A stretch of 64,000 bases of DNA from Hoplostethus atlanticus (GCA_034670405.1 JAXDDX010000045.1:1111001-1175000); one strand, 5' to 3'. Shown: positions 23,401 to 39,226, numbered from the stretch's first letter. Numbers and translations are program-made. The notes: generated by a model from the sequence alone, not told the origin.

Positions 23401-25595
23401 CACTCTGAGGTCTGCTGGCTTTATAGAGTCAAAACTGATTCTGACTAGAACATGATGAACTAGAAACACCAGACCTTGGAGTATTTAGTGTTTTTTTTTA
23501 TTCTGCCTGGACTACCAGATGGGTGGGGTTTACAGCATCAGGACATGGATGGTGTCAGGTAAGTTGCTAATGAGGTAAAAGTCCAAATTGTCCCTGGAAA
23601 ATCTTCCTGTGATTGTCTAAACTTTCTGGCACTCGTCCTGTATGCTTTGCCCCGCCCCCTTTGGCACCACAGGAGGCTAAAACAAACCAAAAACTATTTG
23701 CAAATGCTGTTGGACCCAGGCTGAGAGGTCTGGTTCATCGCCTCTGTCTCTGCAGATGTACATAGCTATGATCTCCAGCCACGCCCTGGCGCTCTGTGGA
23801 TACCAGTTCATCACCTGCGTCAGAGTCCAGTGGAGCGGTAAGTCCTAGAAATCCACCGTCCTGCTTTACCAAACTACATTTCCCACGTATTACCATGTTA
23901 CATTAAAGCAGTAGCATCTGAGGGCATTCTTTACTGTGAGGATGACTATCCTGCTGATAATAAGACTAAACTGAATAGAGTCGCTCCATGTGAAAACACC
24001 TAGATTTCCAGAACCTCCCCAGCTGACTACCTCAGATATAACCTTAAAATGTTTATCTATGATTATATAATAATAACCATGCAAGTTTTAGCTTTCAGTT
24101 CCTATTAGTTGAGCATATATAGGGCTTTAAATATTGGCTCTGGCACCCTATTTTGGCGGCTTGTGAGTGAATTTGTTTTGTTTTTTTTCAACTTCAGCAG
24201 CTTTTAAATGAGATATCTAGGAACTAGCCTCTACGGTGCACATACCTATAGGAACCTGAAAGTGGCTATTTGGCTAACAGACCAAAAAAGGGTGAAAGTG
24301 CACGGGCCATCCTGGGGCTGTGGCACAACATAGAATTTCCTTCTCATAGTGATTATAAGATCACAATCTATTCACACCTATCATCATTCATATCAAATTA
24401 ATACTGTAAAACAAGAAGGCACCGTAAGATAAAGACAATAGAGGGTAAATGTGGTTTAGAGAGGTACGATACTTTACTTACTGTGACGTTTTACTGTGCA
24501 GAGTGCAGTGATTTCTCTCCTCCGGTGACGGTGATGCTGATGATTTTCCTCTGTCTGGAAGGCCTCCTCTTCCTCACCTTCACAGCTGTCATGTTTGGCA
24601 CTCAGCTCCACTCCATCTGCAACGACGAGACGGTGAGGAGAGAAACTCAGATATACATTATCATGTACACATTATATTACTACCTGATATATCACACCCC
24701 CGGTATACCGCTGTCCTGGGCCAACCTCACACACATTAACGATGCATTTATACCATGTGGGAAAGATGGTAGATACAAGCGTCCTACTAGAGAATACTGG
24801 TACCTCAGCTTCCAGATAGAAATACAACTAGGAAATACTGGTACCTCAGCTTCCAGATAGAAATACAACCAGGAAATACTGTTACCTCAGCTTTCAGAGG
24901 TAAATACCACTAGAAAATACTGTTACCTCAGCTTCCAGATAGAAATACTACTAGAAAATACTGTTACCTCAGCTTGAGGTGGTCTATCTCTTTGTGGAAT
25001 GAGGCTGTGTATCTCTAGCTGAGCATAATGAGGTTGTGTCTTGCAAGCTGAGTATTATGAGGTTGTGTCTTGCAAGCTGAGTATTATGAGATTGTGTATC
25101 ACAAGCTGAGTATTATGAGGTTGTGTATCGCTAGCGGAGTATAATGAGGTTGTGTATCGCTAGCGGAGTATAATGAGGTTGCGTATCACTAGCTGAGTAT
25201 AATGAGGTTGTGTATCGGAGTATAATGAGGTTGTGTATCGGCGTATAATGAGGTTGTGTATCTCTAGCGGAGTATAATGAGGTTGTGTATCTCTAGCTGA
25301 GTATAATGAGGCTGTGTATCACTAGCTGAGTATAATGAGGTTGTGTATCAGAGTATAATGAGGTTGTGTATCTCTAGCTGAGCATAATGAGGTTGCGTAT
25401 CTCTGTGTCCATCAGGAGATCGAGCGTCTGAAGAACGAGAAGCCGACGTGGGAGCGTCAGACCCGCTGGGCGGGGTTGAGGTCGGTGTTCGGAGGTCAGC
25501 CATCGCTGCTCTGGATCAACCCCTTCGCTGGATTCAAACTACCAACTTTCCTCCCCAAACGCACCCGGAGGGGCGGGGCAGAGTTCTCCATCTGA
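20415..25595 (+). CDS. zdhhc7: ZDHHC7: Golgi DHHC-type palmitoyl-acyltransferase, complete CDS
   Basis: Coding exons 20415-20714, 20983-21107, 21646-21742, 23756-23837, 24502-24632 and 25416-25595 join in phase to 304 aa (human 308). The protein starts [17 protein letters not shown], like human (SGHRLRDVE). It has four hydrophobic segments: about residues 42-65 and 73-92 before the catalytic region, about 175-195 and 212-232 after it. The Cys-rich domain at about 126-170 ends in the active-site DHHC (152-155, catalytic Cys155) within [21 protein letters not shown] motif is at 99-101. The C-terminus EFSI resembles human EFSV. Family role: S-acylation of proteins at the Golgi. I chose the ATG at 20415 by homology; an in-frame ATG at 20385 lies upstream of the acceptor at 20404. 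ZDHHC3 is the nearest alternative, but the N-terminus and tail favour ZDHHC7. Confidence 0.95.
21830..22040. mobile_element. LINE/SINE tail fragment with (ATTAG)n
   Basis: ATTAG pentamers (about 21830-21855) are followed by GGCTCTTTATTGTCCCCGAG and GGGAAATTGCAGTTATGCAG, the familiar fish retroposon end 'CTTTATTGTCCCCAAGGGGAAATT'. A looser relative 'TTTATTAATCCCAAAAGGAG' is at 51028-51060. It lies in a ZDHHC7 intron. Confidence 0.6.
22385..22475 (+). repeat. G-rich minisatellite (GGGGGGCCCTGGGGTT)n
   Basis: Five or so copies of an 18-bp unit, GGGGGGGCCCTGGGGTTG with small changes, lie in ZDHHC7 intron 3. The array has many G runs of at least four on the + strand, interrupted by CCC. It may form G-quadruplex or hairpin structures. 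No coding function. Confidence 0.9.
24785..24976 (+). repeat. Minisatellite of about 47 bp, last ZDHHC7 intron
   Basis: Four to five units of AATACTGGTACCTCAGCTTC plus CAGATAGAAATACAACTAG, with T/G and indel changes. The array is immediately followed by a different minisatellite. Confidence 0.85.
25000..25408 (+). repeat. Minisatellite GTATAATGAGGTTGTGTATC, last ZDHHC7 intron
   Basis: More than ten units of TATAATGAGGTTGTGTATC joined by variable links (GCTAGCGGA, TCTAGCTGA, GGA) give units of about 20-35 bp. The array ends just before the acceptor of the last ZDHHC7 exon (25416), after ...GCGTATCTCTGTGTCCATCAG. Confidence 0.9.
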
Positions 25596-27164
25596 TGAAT
25601 TGTCACTCAGACGCCGGCGAGATTTCTCCTGGTGCTGTGAAACCAAACCAGAAGGGAAGTGTGCCATGCCGGTCTAGTTTAACTGTCCACCGTAGTGATT
25701 GGACCTGTGGTGGAGATGTGTGACCTGGAGCCATGCAGGCTGGTGCTGGAACAGGAACATCAGGTCACGGAGAAGCTAAATCTAGTTGTTCTTCAGCTGG
25801 CTGGGTGGAGTATTCACCTGTTCACCAGTTAAAACCATTAATGTGGAATCACGTCTTTGGAGGTATCTTCCTACCTGGAATCTACCTTTGGGTCAGCAAA
25901 CCCCCACCCTGCTGAAGTGTCCTTGAGCAGGACACTGAATCCCTCCCATCTCCAGGGTGTTGTTCTGTAGCTGACCGCTGACCTTTGACCTCCCTGTGGA
26001 GGGGGCAAGAGAAACGACTATCTCCCTACAGGGGGACATAAAGTATCTTCTAATTCAATCCAAGTGTCTGGACGGGGTGCTGCTGGATGTGGAGTAGCTT
26101 TCAAAGTATTTATTCCAAATGAACCCGTCAGACTCGTCTGGCAGCAGAGTGAAACTTAAATGCAAACACAGTAGACTTTGATAGACATGTCTGTTTTGTC
26201 ATTTTAATTTCACTTTCTCATATCACTTTGCTTTTAACAACGCTGGTTTCTCCTCTGAATATGGAGGTGGAGTCCCATCACTCAGCTCTACTGTGTTTCA
26301 TATCGTAGTATCAACCTGACTCTTTCGCACCAGAAGGCCAAGCGCCGCCAGCTGATCGCTGAAATATCTCAGCTTTCAAATGTCCCTCCACTTGCTGTAC
26401 AAATCAATGTTTAGATTTTCAAAATCGCACAAGAAAATAAGTTATTATTATATTTACTCCTCGAAGTGACAGCTGATCTTCTTAGACCTCCAAATCCGTT
26501 TGCCTTCATAGTGTTACTTTCTCCTGGAGTCGTGGTCGGCTCATTTTTACTTTACATTTACATTTTTATGTTTCCAAAATGTTGCTTGAAACGTGAAAGC
26601 AGGGTTGCTGTAAAGGTTGGAAAAGTCCGGAAAATATTTTTTCCAGGTCTTGGAATGTTTGGAATTGCACAAAAAATTTGGAAAGGTATAGAAAAGTATT
26701 GTTCAGTCCCAATGCCGACTATGATTTTTGTGCAGCTGTCGCCCCGAACTCTCCATGATGGCCCAGCCACCCTCATACCTCATATGAACTCCCACCAAAA
26801 CCTTCAAATTCAGTCAAGAAGTTAAGATCTGGAAAAGTCAAGTGAAGTTTGCCGTAGGTTCCTTAGATTGAGTTTAGCATCCAACCTTGGTTACCTCTCG
26901 TTTGACATTTCCGTTCTGAAAGCTGGAGAAGTGGGTGTGATATTTTTACCTCAGCACAGTCGGTCACAACCATGCTGAACTAGAAACCCTAGAACTAGAA
27001 CCCAAACCCTGAACCTCAGAGCGCCATAGGCCGTCCGCATGTTCCTCACAAGTATCTCATGCTGCTTCCTCCTGCTCAGGGGAGTCTTCTCACTGATTGT
27101 ACACTGTATTATCCTCTGCAACCTCAAACGACTGATCTCATATATTTATCTCTCCAAATGAACC
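25596..27164 (+). other. ZDHHC7 3'UTR and intergenic DNA
   Basis: Non-coding after the ZDHHC7 stop (25593-25595). It includes a 'GACCTTTGACCTCC' scrap of the repeat family found at 41990 and 54000. I could not pick one polyadenylation signal. No gene is supported on either strand. Confidence 0.5.
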
Positions 27165-27349
27165 CAGGGTGTCTGCAGGTCCCGAAAATGTCTTACTTAT
27201 CTAAACTCAAGGCCTTAAAAGGTCTTGAATACAGTTAAAGGTTTATAAATGTTGTGTTTTCATCAGTCCAGTCCTGCCGACTTCATCCTGGTATTAAAAA
27301 GGTCTTAATCAGTCTTAAATGTAACCTGGTGAGACTTGCAGACTCCCTG
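27165..27349 (+). mobile_element. MITE-like repeat with CAGGGT...CTG termini (copy 2)
   Basis: A 185-bp segment downstream of ZDHHC7 starts CAGGGTGTCTGCAGGTC and ends GACTTGCAGACTCCCTG, with terminal inverted repeats like those at 1627-1845 and the same CTAAACTCAAGGCCTTAAA core. No obvious target-site duplication remains. A more diverged relative may lie at about 33817-34102. Confidence 0.6.
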
Positions 27350-27945
27350 GAAATGGGTTTGGAGAAACAAGGAAGACTGGAATATGAAAAATCAAAGAAT
27401 GTATCTGGATTGGAGTGATTGTAGGTTTGTTTTATGAGATTATGGAGCCTGTTTGGGTTTTTTGTGCTGAATTTATTTTCCATTGAACCTTCATTAAACC
27501 ACATTCATCTCTACCTCTAAATCCCGTCTCAGATTTCCTTCAGTAGTCAGATTTTCTTCAGAAACAACATTTAACCTTGATTAAGGGACTGGATTCCTCC
27601 AAATCCCAATGTGAATGATCAGAATCTCCCAATCTTCAGATTTAGTCCAATCTGATTACTGAAATCTTATCAAATAAGGTTACCAACCAACATTGGGGTT
27701 CTTTTCTAAACCGGTCTGGATGGTAAACTCATCAACAGTTGGTATATTTGGTCAGATCTTCCAGTTATGAGTGGAGAGCAGATCTGTTCCTCTTATCAGC
27801 CTCCACCTGTGAAGGAACCTCAGATTTCCCACGGAGGAAGGCAACGTTTCAGCGCTGGTTAATCATTTCTACCCTGTAAGCCAGTCCACTCCGGCTCACA
27901 GACACTACACCTCTAATTTAGTATAGAAAAGCTTATTCTGTAGCC

Positions 27946-29824
<1,879 letters not shown>

Positions 29825-30687
29825 GCTGCTGAGGATGGAGAGTCCAGGAGAACCAGGCCGCAGTCAGGATCTGGATTTGTGCGTTTTATTGTCATAGTGT
29901 AAAATGGTGACGTCCAGGTCTCTTAAAATTACAATTTCATTGTATTTCTTTACACAATATCATCAGATTCACTGTTAAATGATGATCTGAACATTTAACA
30001 ACAAAAAAAACTAAAAAACTCCAGAAATGTTTTTTCAGTTCTGTCATGGTCAGCTCAGCAGATATGGAGGAAAATTAATGTGCTGGTAAAGGCGGAAATA
30101 AAAATATCAGCCAGAGTCGATTCACCGTTTCTGTATGATATTCAGGGCATCCAACTGTACATATACATGTATTGTGCTTCAATGCTAATCTGAATGATTG
30201 ATGTACATTTCACCTGGACGAGTAGCGGGGAAACCACACCTTTGTTAAATAAAAAAAGTCTCCACTTGTTAGTGTTGCCTCACGCCAGAAGATTTTTTAA
30301 AATCTTTTTTAAATGTTCTTCCTGTGGAGAAAACAAGCAACTGCAACACTGGTGATGCAATGTCCTTGACTGTAAAGTTTCCATGGTATGTTGAGTGAGT
30401 TTCATGACTCCTGGGACCTTGAAACCTGTAAAATTTCAAGCGTTGAGTGTTCTTCTCTTCACTTCTCAGACTCTTGATGATATGTGGTTTTGGTCCAATA
30501 GTAGTGATACGTTATCAAGCATGCAGCGTTCAGGAGCAGCGTCTGGACTGGGAGATTGTTGACGTGGTTAATGATTCTCCTTGACTTGATATCTGAGACT
30601 CAACAGAAGGAGGTGGTGGGTCCCTTCACCTCTTCCTTCACCTCCACCTTCACAGTGAAAGCAGACCAGACCGTGCAGCCTGCAGCC
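29825..30687 (+). other. 3'UTR and spacer between the two TMED6-type genes
   Basis: The only canonical AATAAA in this spacer is at 30248-30253, about 425 bases after the stop. The remaining 430 bases must hold the downstream promoter and 5'UTR. I see no clear TATA box or separate non-coding exon, so the downstream gene may start within the same exon as its ATG. Confidence 0.5.
30248..30253 (+). terminator. Candidate poly(A) signal of upstream TMED6-like gene
   Basis: AATAAA followed by an A run and GTCTCCACTTGTTAGTGTTG, a GT-rich downstream element, 424 bases after the stop codon. Confidence 0.5.
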
Positions 30688-33061
<2,374 letters not shown>

Positions 33062-33602
33062 GAGCAGAGCGCTGCTGTCATGTGAAAACCTCTCAACTCC
33101 AATTCTGGAAATTATTTTGTTTTAACTTTGATGTGTTGAGAAAATTCTTTGTCCCTTGGGCTTGTGAAACCCTTCCAAACCTATTGGACAAACTCTAAAT
33201 GCATGGTGGTCAAGCTGAGAACAAGGCTGGCTTAATTCCTGAAAAGCAGACATTTTGGAGATACAAGGTTTTCACCAGACAGTGACAGTAGATAAACTGC
33301 ACCTATAGTCAAATACAGAGGATCTTCATCTTTGCAACGGTTAAAACCAAAGCGATGCTGACTCATGTACAGAATGAAATAAGTTTGACCCCAAATGATT
33401 ATTTTTATTTTCCCTTTTCTCGCTGAACGATTGATTACTTTCTGGTATAGCAGCAGCAAATATTCATTATTTTTCAGGACAAAAGCTTAAGGACGTGATC
33501 CTGAATTTGTGCAATAATACAATTTTTTTTCAGATTTCATAAATCATCTTCCAAACCGCCCCAAATCATCTCACGACCCCCCAGGTTGAGAACCACCAAT
33601 GT

Positions 33603-33886
33603 AATAAAGACGATGCTGAGTTATCCCGACATGTTTAATGTATGATTATCATTTTTCTCTGGATAATTGCAATAAGTTCTTCAGTCATATAAACCTGATT
33701 ATTATGATGAGATGTCAAATTATGAAATCATGTCAACAGTCGAATCAGATTGTTGCCTTATTCTGTTAACAAATGTAATGTAGACAATGTCACCAAGACT
33801 AATTCCTGTACATTAACAGGGTGCTGTAAAAATGACTTTATGACCCAAATTATATTATCTAAACTCCTTAAATACTGTTAAATAAA
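33603..33886 (+). terminator. Candidate poly(A) signals of TMED6
   Basis: Two canonical AATAAA hexamers, at 33603-33608 and 33881-33886, lie 0.54 and 0.82 kb after the stop. Either could end the transcript; sequence alone does not decide. Confidence 0.4.
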
Positions 33887-34254
33887 GCATTTTAAATCTG
33901 AAATTCAGTTTTTTAAAGGTCTTTTCTTGGTGTCCTTCTGTTGAGAAATGAGTCCAGTCATCAGACCATATTCTGAGAGTCTACAGTTGTTTTCATTTTC
34001 ATGTTTTTTAAATGTGAAATTGGTCTCATATTTCATTCTAACTGGGATCAAAAAGGTCTTAAAAGTCTTTCTTTGTCTTTAAAAAGAAACGTTCAGATAC
34101 CCTGTTTAACTAAAGGGATTCTGGAGAATCACTCATGAATCCTCAGTCTTCCTCTTCCTCTTGACACTTTATATGATCTTCCTGTCTTTCCCAGAACTTC
34201 TCTACCAAACATCATTTAGGCTCACAGGGATATTTAAACCATCTATTATCAGGG

Positions 34255-34395
34255 TGCTGTGACCTGCTGTGACCTCTGAACCTTGGCCTCCTTACTATTG
34301 GTTGATTTAATGTTGTCTGTGATCTGGGAATTGAAGCTCATTCTACTGCTGACCTCACTGAAGGTCACTCTGGATAAGAGCAGCAGCTAAACGCC
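34255..34395 (+). repeat. SINE-like dispersed repeat family B, copy 1
   Basis: Ordered words GGGTGCTGTGACC, CTCCTTACTATTGGTTG, GACCTCACTGAAGGTCACTC and TCTGGATAAGAGCAGCAGCT recur at 41990-42140, 53997-54045, 56490-56585 and (reverse) 60410-60515. The ending TCTGGATAAGAGC...CAGCTAAA is the usual tail of fish SINE/L2 elements. Confidence 0.65.
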
Positions 34396-34543
34396 TTAAA
34401 TCTTAGTATAAGTGTATGTTTCTGAACCGTTGCCCGGTGACACTTTTGCAGGATGTAGTGACTTGTGTTATTAATAGGACTGCAACCTTGTCAGCATAAA
34501 CCTCCACAGATCCATCAATAAAGCAATATTTCATCCTCCAAAT

Positions 34544-35785
34544 TAGGGGTGGTAGAAATCCGTGCCAAGGTAGAGATTTGACTCTACCGGATGTACCGGT
34601 AGAAGGCTACTTTTAGGCTCTTTGAATGTAAAAATACTTTTTCACATTTACAAACGTAACACACAAAGCTAGCGAACTGCGCGCTGCCATTTAAAGATAA
34701 TAAACTAGTTTGTGGAAAAAGACGATGTGGAAAAGTGAGTAGTGCAACGTAAACTTCGACGTAAACAGACGCATGCTTTCTGAACGGATGCATGGTGAAA
34801 TGGAAGGGCAGCGAGCATGATGCGGGAGCTCCCGTTCCCAATGCAAACAAAGAAGAAGAATTAGTTAGAAAGAAAGGTGCTTCGTCCATCATCTGGACGT
34901 GGTCTGGGTTTAAAAAGTCGGACCTTGGGCAGAAAACTATTATCTGCAAGTAATGTCGAGCAAGAGTTGTTGCCGGCGGTGGTAACACGAGCAATCTGTT
35001 TTATCACCTCAAAACAAAACATGTCCGCGAGTATGAAGAGAGTAGTAGGATGCGCGCAGACACAAGCAGTCCTTCCGCAAGTGGTGCTAAACGAAAAACC
35101 ACAACGCAGACGTCGCTAGCCGAGTCATTTTCCAGCAAGCGGTGGAAGGACATTACACATTCCATAACGGAGTACCTATGTAAGGACATATACAAACAGT
35201 TCCTATACAAACAGGTTTAAGGCATTGATCAAAACACTGGATCCGAGGTATGTGATGCCAGGTCGAAAATACTTCAGCCAAACTGGAAAAAAGTTTGCAT
35301 ATAATGTGCTATTTATCTTTCTAATTCTTTTCTTGGCATGTTGCCTAACCTTTGAAGTTTTTGTTATATACAGTAGAAGTTATTTGAAGTATTGGAATAC
35401 TTGAAATTTACATTTTTATGTTTATTTTTTTTGAAGATATTTCTTTGTATTGTTCAGAACCTATTTTGGAAAAAAGTTTGCATATAAGGTGCTATTTATA
35501 TTTAATACAGTGCAGTTTTGCACAATAAAACATTCATAAACACTTAAGTTCAATGTCAATTTTGTCATAATATACAGATTACAGGATACTAATGGAAGAG
35601 CCCAGTAGAAACCTCATAGTTAACCCCCCGGGAATAAACTGTTACCATCCCAGAGACTTGTACTGCTCCTAAAGCATTTTTTATTATTATTATAAGAAAA
35701 ACAAATATACCGTGATATATACCGTTACCATCCAAAATTCTAAATATACCGTGATATAAATTTTAGGCCATACCGCCCACCCCTA
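34544..35785 (+). mobile_element. Decayed hAT transposon with BED-finger remnant
   Basis: The 1,242-bp element begins TAGGGGTGGTAG and ends CCGCCCACCCCTA, giving a 9-bp terminal inverted repeat. It is flanked by CTCCAAAT (34536-34543) and CTCCAGAT (35786-35793), an 8-bp target duplication with one change, as expected for hAT. Near 34874-35130 one frame reads a BED-type zinc finger (W-x-W-S-G-F, C-K-stop-C, NTSNLFYHLKTKH), broken by a TAA at 34951 between the two cysteines. A later piece (about 35215-35285) reads FKALIKTLDPRYVMPGRKYF, typical of hAT transposases. The catalytic core is deleted, so it is not autonomous. Confidence 0.85.
34874..35285 (+). pseudogene. hAT transposase N-terminal fragment (broken)
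   Basis: This is the coding remnant inside the hAT element: a BED finger with one in-frame stop, a basic Ser/Thr-rich linker (SSPSASGAKRKTTTQTSLAE), and a short block similar to the region before the RNaseH-like domain. No start-to-stop frame survives and most of the transposase is missing. Confidence 0.75.
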
Positions 35786-36019
35786 CTCCAGATCTGCTGA
35801 CCTGTACCTCATCCCCTCTGAGGTGAAGTGATAAATGTTTTAGGTGCTGATGGTACAGAAGCACATTGCTGCCACTAGGGAGTTATAATTTCCTCCTCAT
35901 GATCTCATTTATAAAGAGAAATTCTATCAATATAACGAGAAAAAGATCTTGTTATTATGAGAAAATATCTTGTTATAACTAGAAATTGTGTTGATATAAC
36001 AATAAAGCATTTTGATATA

Positions 36020-36585
36020 ACGTCCAGGTTGTCTGGTTGTTTTCTCTTATACAGCCACGGTCACGGCTCTTCTCTGTCCTGGCCCCACAGTGGTGGAATG
36101 AACTCCCCACTGATGTCAGGACAGCAGAGTCGCTGCCCATCTTTCGCCGCAGGCTGAAAACCCACCTCTTCAGGAAACACTACCCTGACCCTTCCTCTTA
36201 TCCTTGCCTATTTGTCGTCAATTATGTGTCTGAGCTCTTGTTTATTGGCTCTTGTTCATTTGATACACTTATTTGTCTTAGCTTTTGTTTATTTGGTTCA
36301 CTTATTTGTCTTAGCTCTTGTTTATTTGGTTCACTTATTTGTCTTAGCTCTTGTTTATTTGATTTTCTTATTTGTCTCATTTGTTTAAGATAAAGTAGGT
36401 TGCTAACTTATTGCACTCTTACCTTAACACTAGTTATGCTCTTAGTTGCTTGTTTAGGAAGGAAATGCACTTACGATTTCTGGTGACTAGTAGTTTTCTT
36501 GCCTACCTATGTTGAATGCACTTATTGTAAGTCGCTTTGGATAAAAGTGTCTGCTAAATGACTGTAATGTAATGTAATGTACAGC
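36020..36585 (+). mobile_element. L2-type LINE, 3' end with ORF2 C-terminus
   Basis: A frame at about 36050-36180 reads SVLAPQWWNELPTDVRTAES then FRRRLKTHLFRKHY, the characteristic C-terminus of L2/CR1-type ORF2 in fish. The 3'UTR follows, with a local triplication of CTTATTTGTCTTAGCTCTTG (about 36237-36365) and the tail GTCGCTTTGGATAAAAGTG plus TGTAATGTAATG repeats. It is 5'-truncated and dead. Confidence 0.8.
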
Positions 36586-36660
36586 CGGAGAGAGAATCCT
36601 TCTTTGTGTTCACATACTAACACATTAAAACACCACCATTACTCAACGAGACGAACATCT

Positions 36661-36742
36661 TATTATGTCTGACACCTAAAACGTGACCAGTTCATTCACA
36701 TACACTAGATGTAATCATGGCGCCTCAGGCCTATAGGCTACA
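36661..36742 (+). repeat. 82-bp segment also present upstream of RFWD3
   Basis: From TTATGTCTGACACCTAAAAC to GGCGCCTCAGGCCTATAGGC this stretch is almost identical to 48128-48208 and 49700-49780, inside the two RFWD3 upstream copies, more than 11 kb away. The neighbouring sequences do not match. Confidence 0.85.
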
Positions 36743-37234
36743 TTGCCTGACATCAAGATGTTTTTTCTCGTTGTATCGATATAATATTTTTTTATAACGA
36801 GATAAAGAGGAGCAAAGTCCAATTCCTTCATGGCAGCAATGCACTTCCTTAGCTTTGTCCTTGGTGTGTCAGAGCAGAATGTGAGTAACGCCCATGGGGG
36901 TGGAGGGAAGGGGAGGAGGAGGGGAGTGCTGTTGTCTAAGGAACAGGGAAGTAGAGGAGGTGAGCTGCGGGTGAGTGAGGAGCTGAAGGGAGTCCAGACC
37001 AAACCTTGGTTTCACTTTGAAAACGGACCTGGATCATCGACGTCCACTGCAGGTAGACGCTGTTTTTCAACCCGACGATTCTCTTACTGAGCTGCATGTG
37101 GAAATCTGGAAACTCCAGTTTATGTTCATACTTCCTGTTGAGCTTGGTTTGTTCTCTGTAATAAATACTGACTGCTGCTGCTGGGGAGGCAGACTAGACG
37201 GCAGCATGTGGGCAAATAAAGCTATCCAAGATCT

Positions 37235-37378
37235 CTATTCATAAAGTCTCTATTCAAGATCTCTATTCATAAAGTCTCTATTCAAAATATTTATTCAAGA
37301 TCTCTATTTATAAAGGCTCTATTTATAAAGGCTCTATTCAAGATCTCTATTTATAAAGTCTCTATTCAAGATCTCTAT
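37235..37378 (+). repeat. Tandem (AAGATCTCTATTCATAAAGTCTCTATTC)n
   Basis: Irregular units of TCTCTATT(C/T)A followed by AAAGTCTC or AGATCTC repeat about eight times in the intergenic DNA between TMED6 and MLKL. Confidence 0.8.
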
Positions 37379-38839
37379 GAACGGCTCCAACATCTTTTCT
37401 TTCCTAGTAAGCTCTTCTTGGGAGTTTCTCCTCCTCTTCTTTGAAGCTCTGCGGCTGGTGGTGTCGGTTAGGTTACAGGTCTGTTTCTGCCCTGACTTGC
37501 ATCAGAGAGCTGTACGTCGGTATGAACATGATCACTTCTGGCCTCAGCAGTACTCCAGTACTCCAGTTTGTATGGACACTGCATGCGGATCAGTAATAAT
37601 ATAACTAATTTTTATGGACTACAGACAGACAGACACACACAGACAGACACACTGACAGACAGACTGATCTTTTCTAGCCAGAGGGCATAGTGAATTTTGG
37701 AATGTGAGCAGATTTTTTTCCTCTGCACCAGTTTGGTGATTTACTGACTCACCATGAAACTCCGTGGAGTCCCACCCAGAGGTTTGGTCGCTGGGTGAAC
37801 GTGACCATGTGGTGAAAAGAGAAAGAAAGAAAGATAGGTTATCTCTTCCTGGTCAAGTCGGTGCTCTGGTCATCCCTCTTCTTCTGTTTCCTTTCAGCAT
37901 TACTGGCTGCAGCCTCCTTGAGGTTTAGGTTGAGGTTTGTTTGTATATTCAAGTGATTCAACTGAAAGATAAGACAAAGAATTCCTGAATGGTCTGTAGA
38001 AACATCTCACTGCAAAAGAGAAAAAGAAAAAAGATGACAAAAAGAAACTCATGATTTACAGAACAAAGGCATGTTTAATCTTGTGCAGCTTTAAAAGGAA
38101 ACCAGAATGAATCACAGTTTATTCTGGGTTTCACCGATGCTAAAATACAACATGATTCATGACTGACCCTCTGTGGCAGACGGCTATCCAGTTCAATCAT
38201 CCACTACTAGTCAACAGCTTGACTAGTCACTCAGGTTTACTTGTCAGGTTGATCTGTGGTGTTGGTCCTGAAGGGATGAACAACAATAACGTATCACAAT
38301 GAACAATCCAGTGAAACTTGTTAAACCTGCAGGCTGTTTATGATTGCTGTCTAAGCAGGCTGATGTATGGATGTCAGTAGGTGGAGTCAGTCTTTATGAA
38401 CACATAAACGCTCCTAACAGGTCTAGAAACTGTATGAGCTCCCTGTATTTACCTGCAAACTTCTTATTCCTGTTACAGTAAATCAACACGTCACGTTGGA
38501 TATGAAACTTTCAATTCCTCTTCTAAAATGATTTTCTTTGACACGGGGCATCTAAGCAGAACTGTTTTTTCTTGCAGCGGCCTGACAGTAGCTGCCCTGA
38601 GACACAAGCAGGCCTGGATGTAAGACTGAGAGCCTCAGAGTAACAGAGCGCTGCTCAATCTGCAGGGAGGAGATGTAGTGACACGAAACACCGTCAGCAT
38701 CAATTATTGACGACTTGGTGCTTGCTGCACCTGCAAGCTTAGATCAGAATTACAGCTCTCTGCTCGGATGATCAATAAGATTCTGATGAGACGTTCTCAT
38801 GGGAAATGTTTCACTGCACTTCACTTTATATCAGTTAAG
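37379..38839. other. Intergenic DNA upstream of MLKL
   Basis: No supported gene. It contains a short (ACAGAC)n run at about 37620-37665. The MLKL transcription start probably lies here or in the following pentamer tract, but I found no diagnostic element. Confidence 0.4.
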
Positions 38840-39132
38840 TTCAACTCAGGTCAGTTCAGTTCAGTTCAACTCAGCTCAGTTCAGCTCAGCTCAGCTCAGC
38901 TCAGTTCAATTCAGTTCAGTTCAGCTCAGCTCAGTTCAGTTCAACTCAGTTCAGTTCAGCTTAGCTCAGTTCAGTTCAATTCAGTTCAGTTCAGTTCAGT
39001 TCAGTTCAGCTCAGTTCAGTTCAGTTCAACTCAGTTCAACTCAGTTCAGTTCAGTTCAGTCCAGTTCAGTTCAGTTCAGTTCAATTCAACTCAGTTCAGT
39101 TTAGTTCAGTTCAGTTCAGTTCAGTTCAGTCC
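38840..39132 (+). repeat. Pentanucleotide (TCAGT/TCAGC)n tract before MLKL
   Basis: About 290 bases of TTCAG, CTCAG and TTCAA pentamers (roughly 58 units) lie 85 bases upstream of the first MLKL coding exon. The tract lacks stops in the MLKL frame, so a frame open from 38768 runs through it (FSSVQ/LSSVQ repeats) into MLKL. A good acceptor at 39216 suggests it is intronic or upstream. Confidence 0.93.
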
Positions 39133-39226
39133 ACTGTTCCATTTGAACTGGAGTTATTCCACCTCTAACTTTGATCTATTCCAGTCTGACTGTTTCCTGT
39201 CTGTCCTGTTTTTCAGCCAGCTGGTC

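Noticed and set aside
34584-34994. 136-codon minus-strand frame in the hAT element
   Set aside because: It is the antisense of the BED-finger fragment; the recognisable protein motif is on the + strand.
36830-37244. Short + strand frames between TMED6 and MLKL
   Set aside because: Low similarity to any family I know, no splice structure, and repeats on either side.
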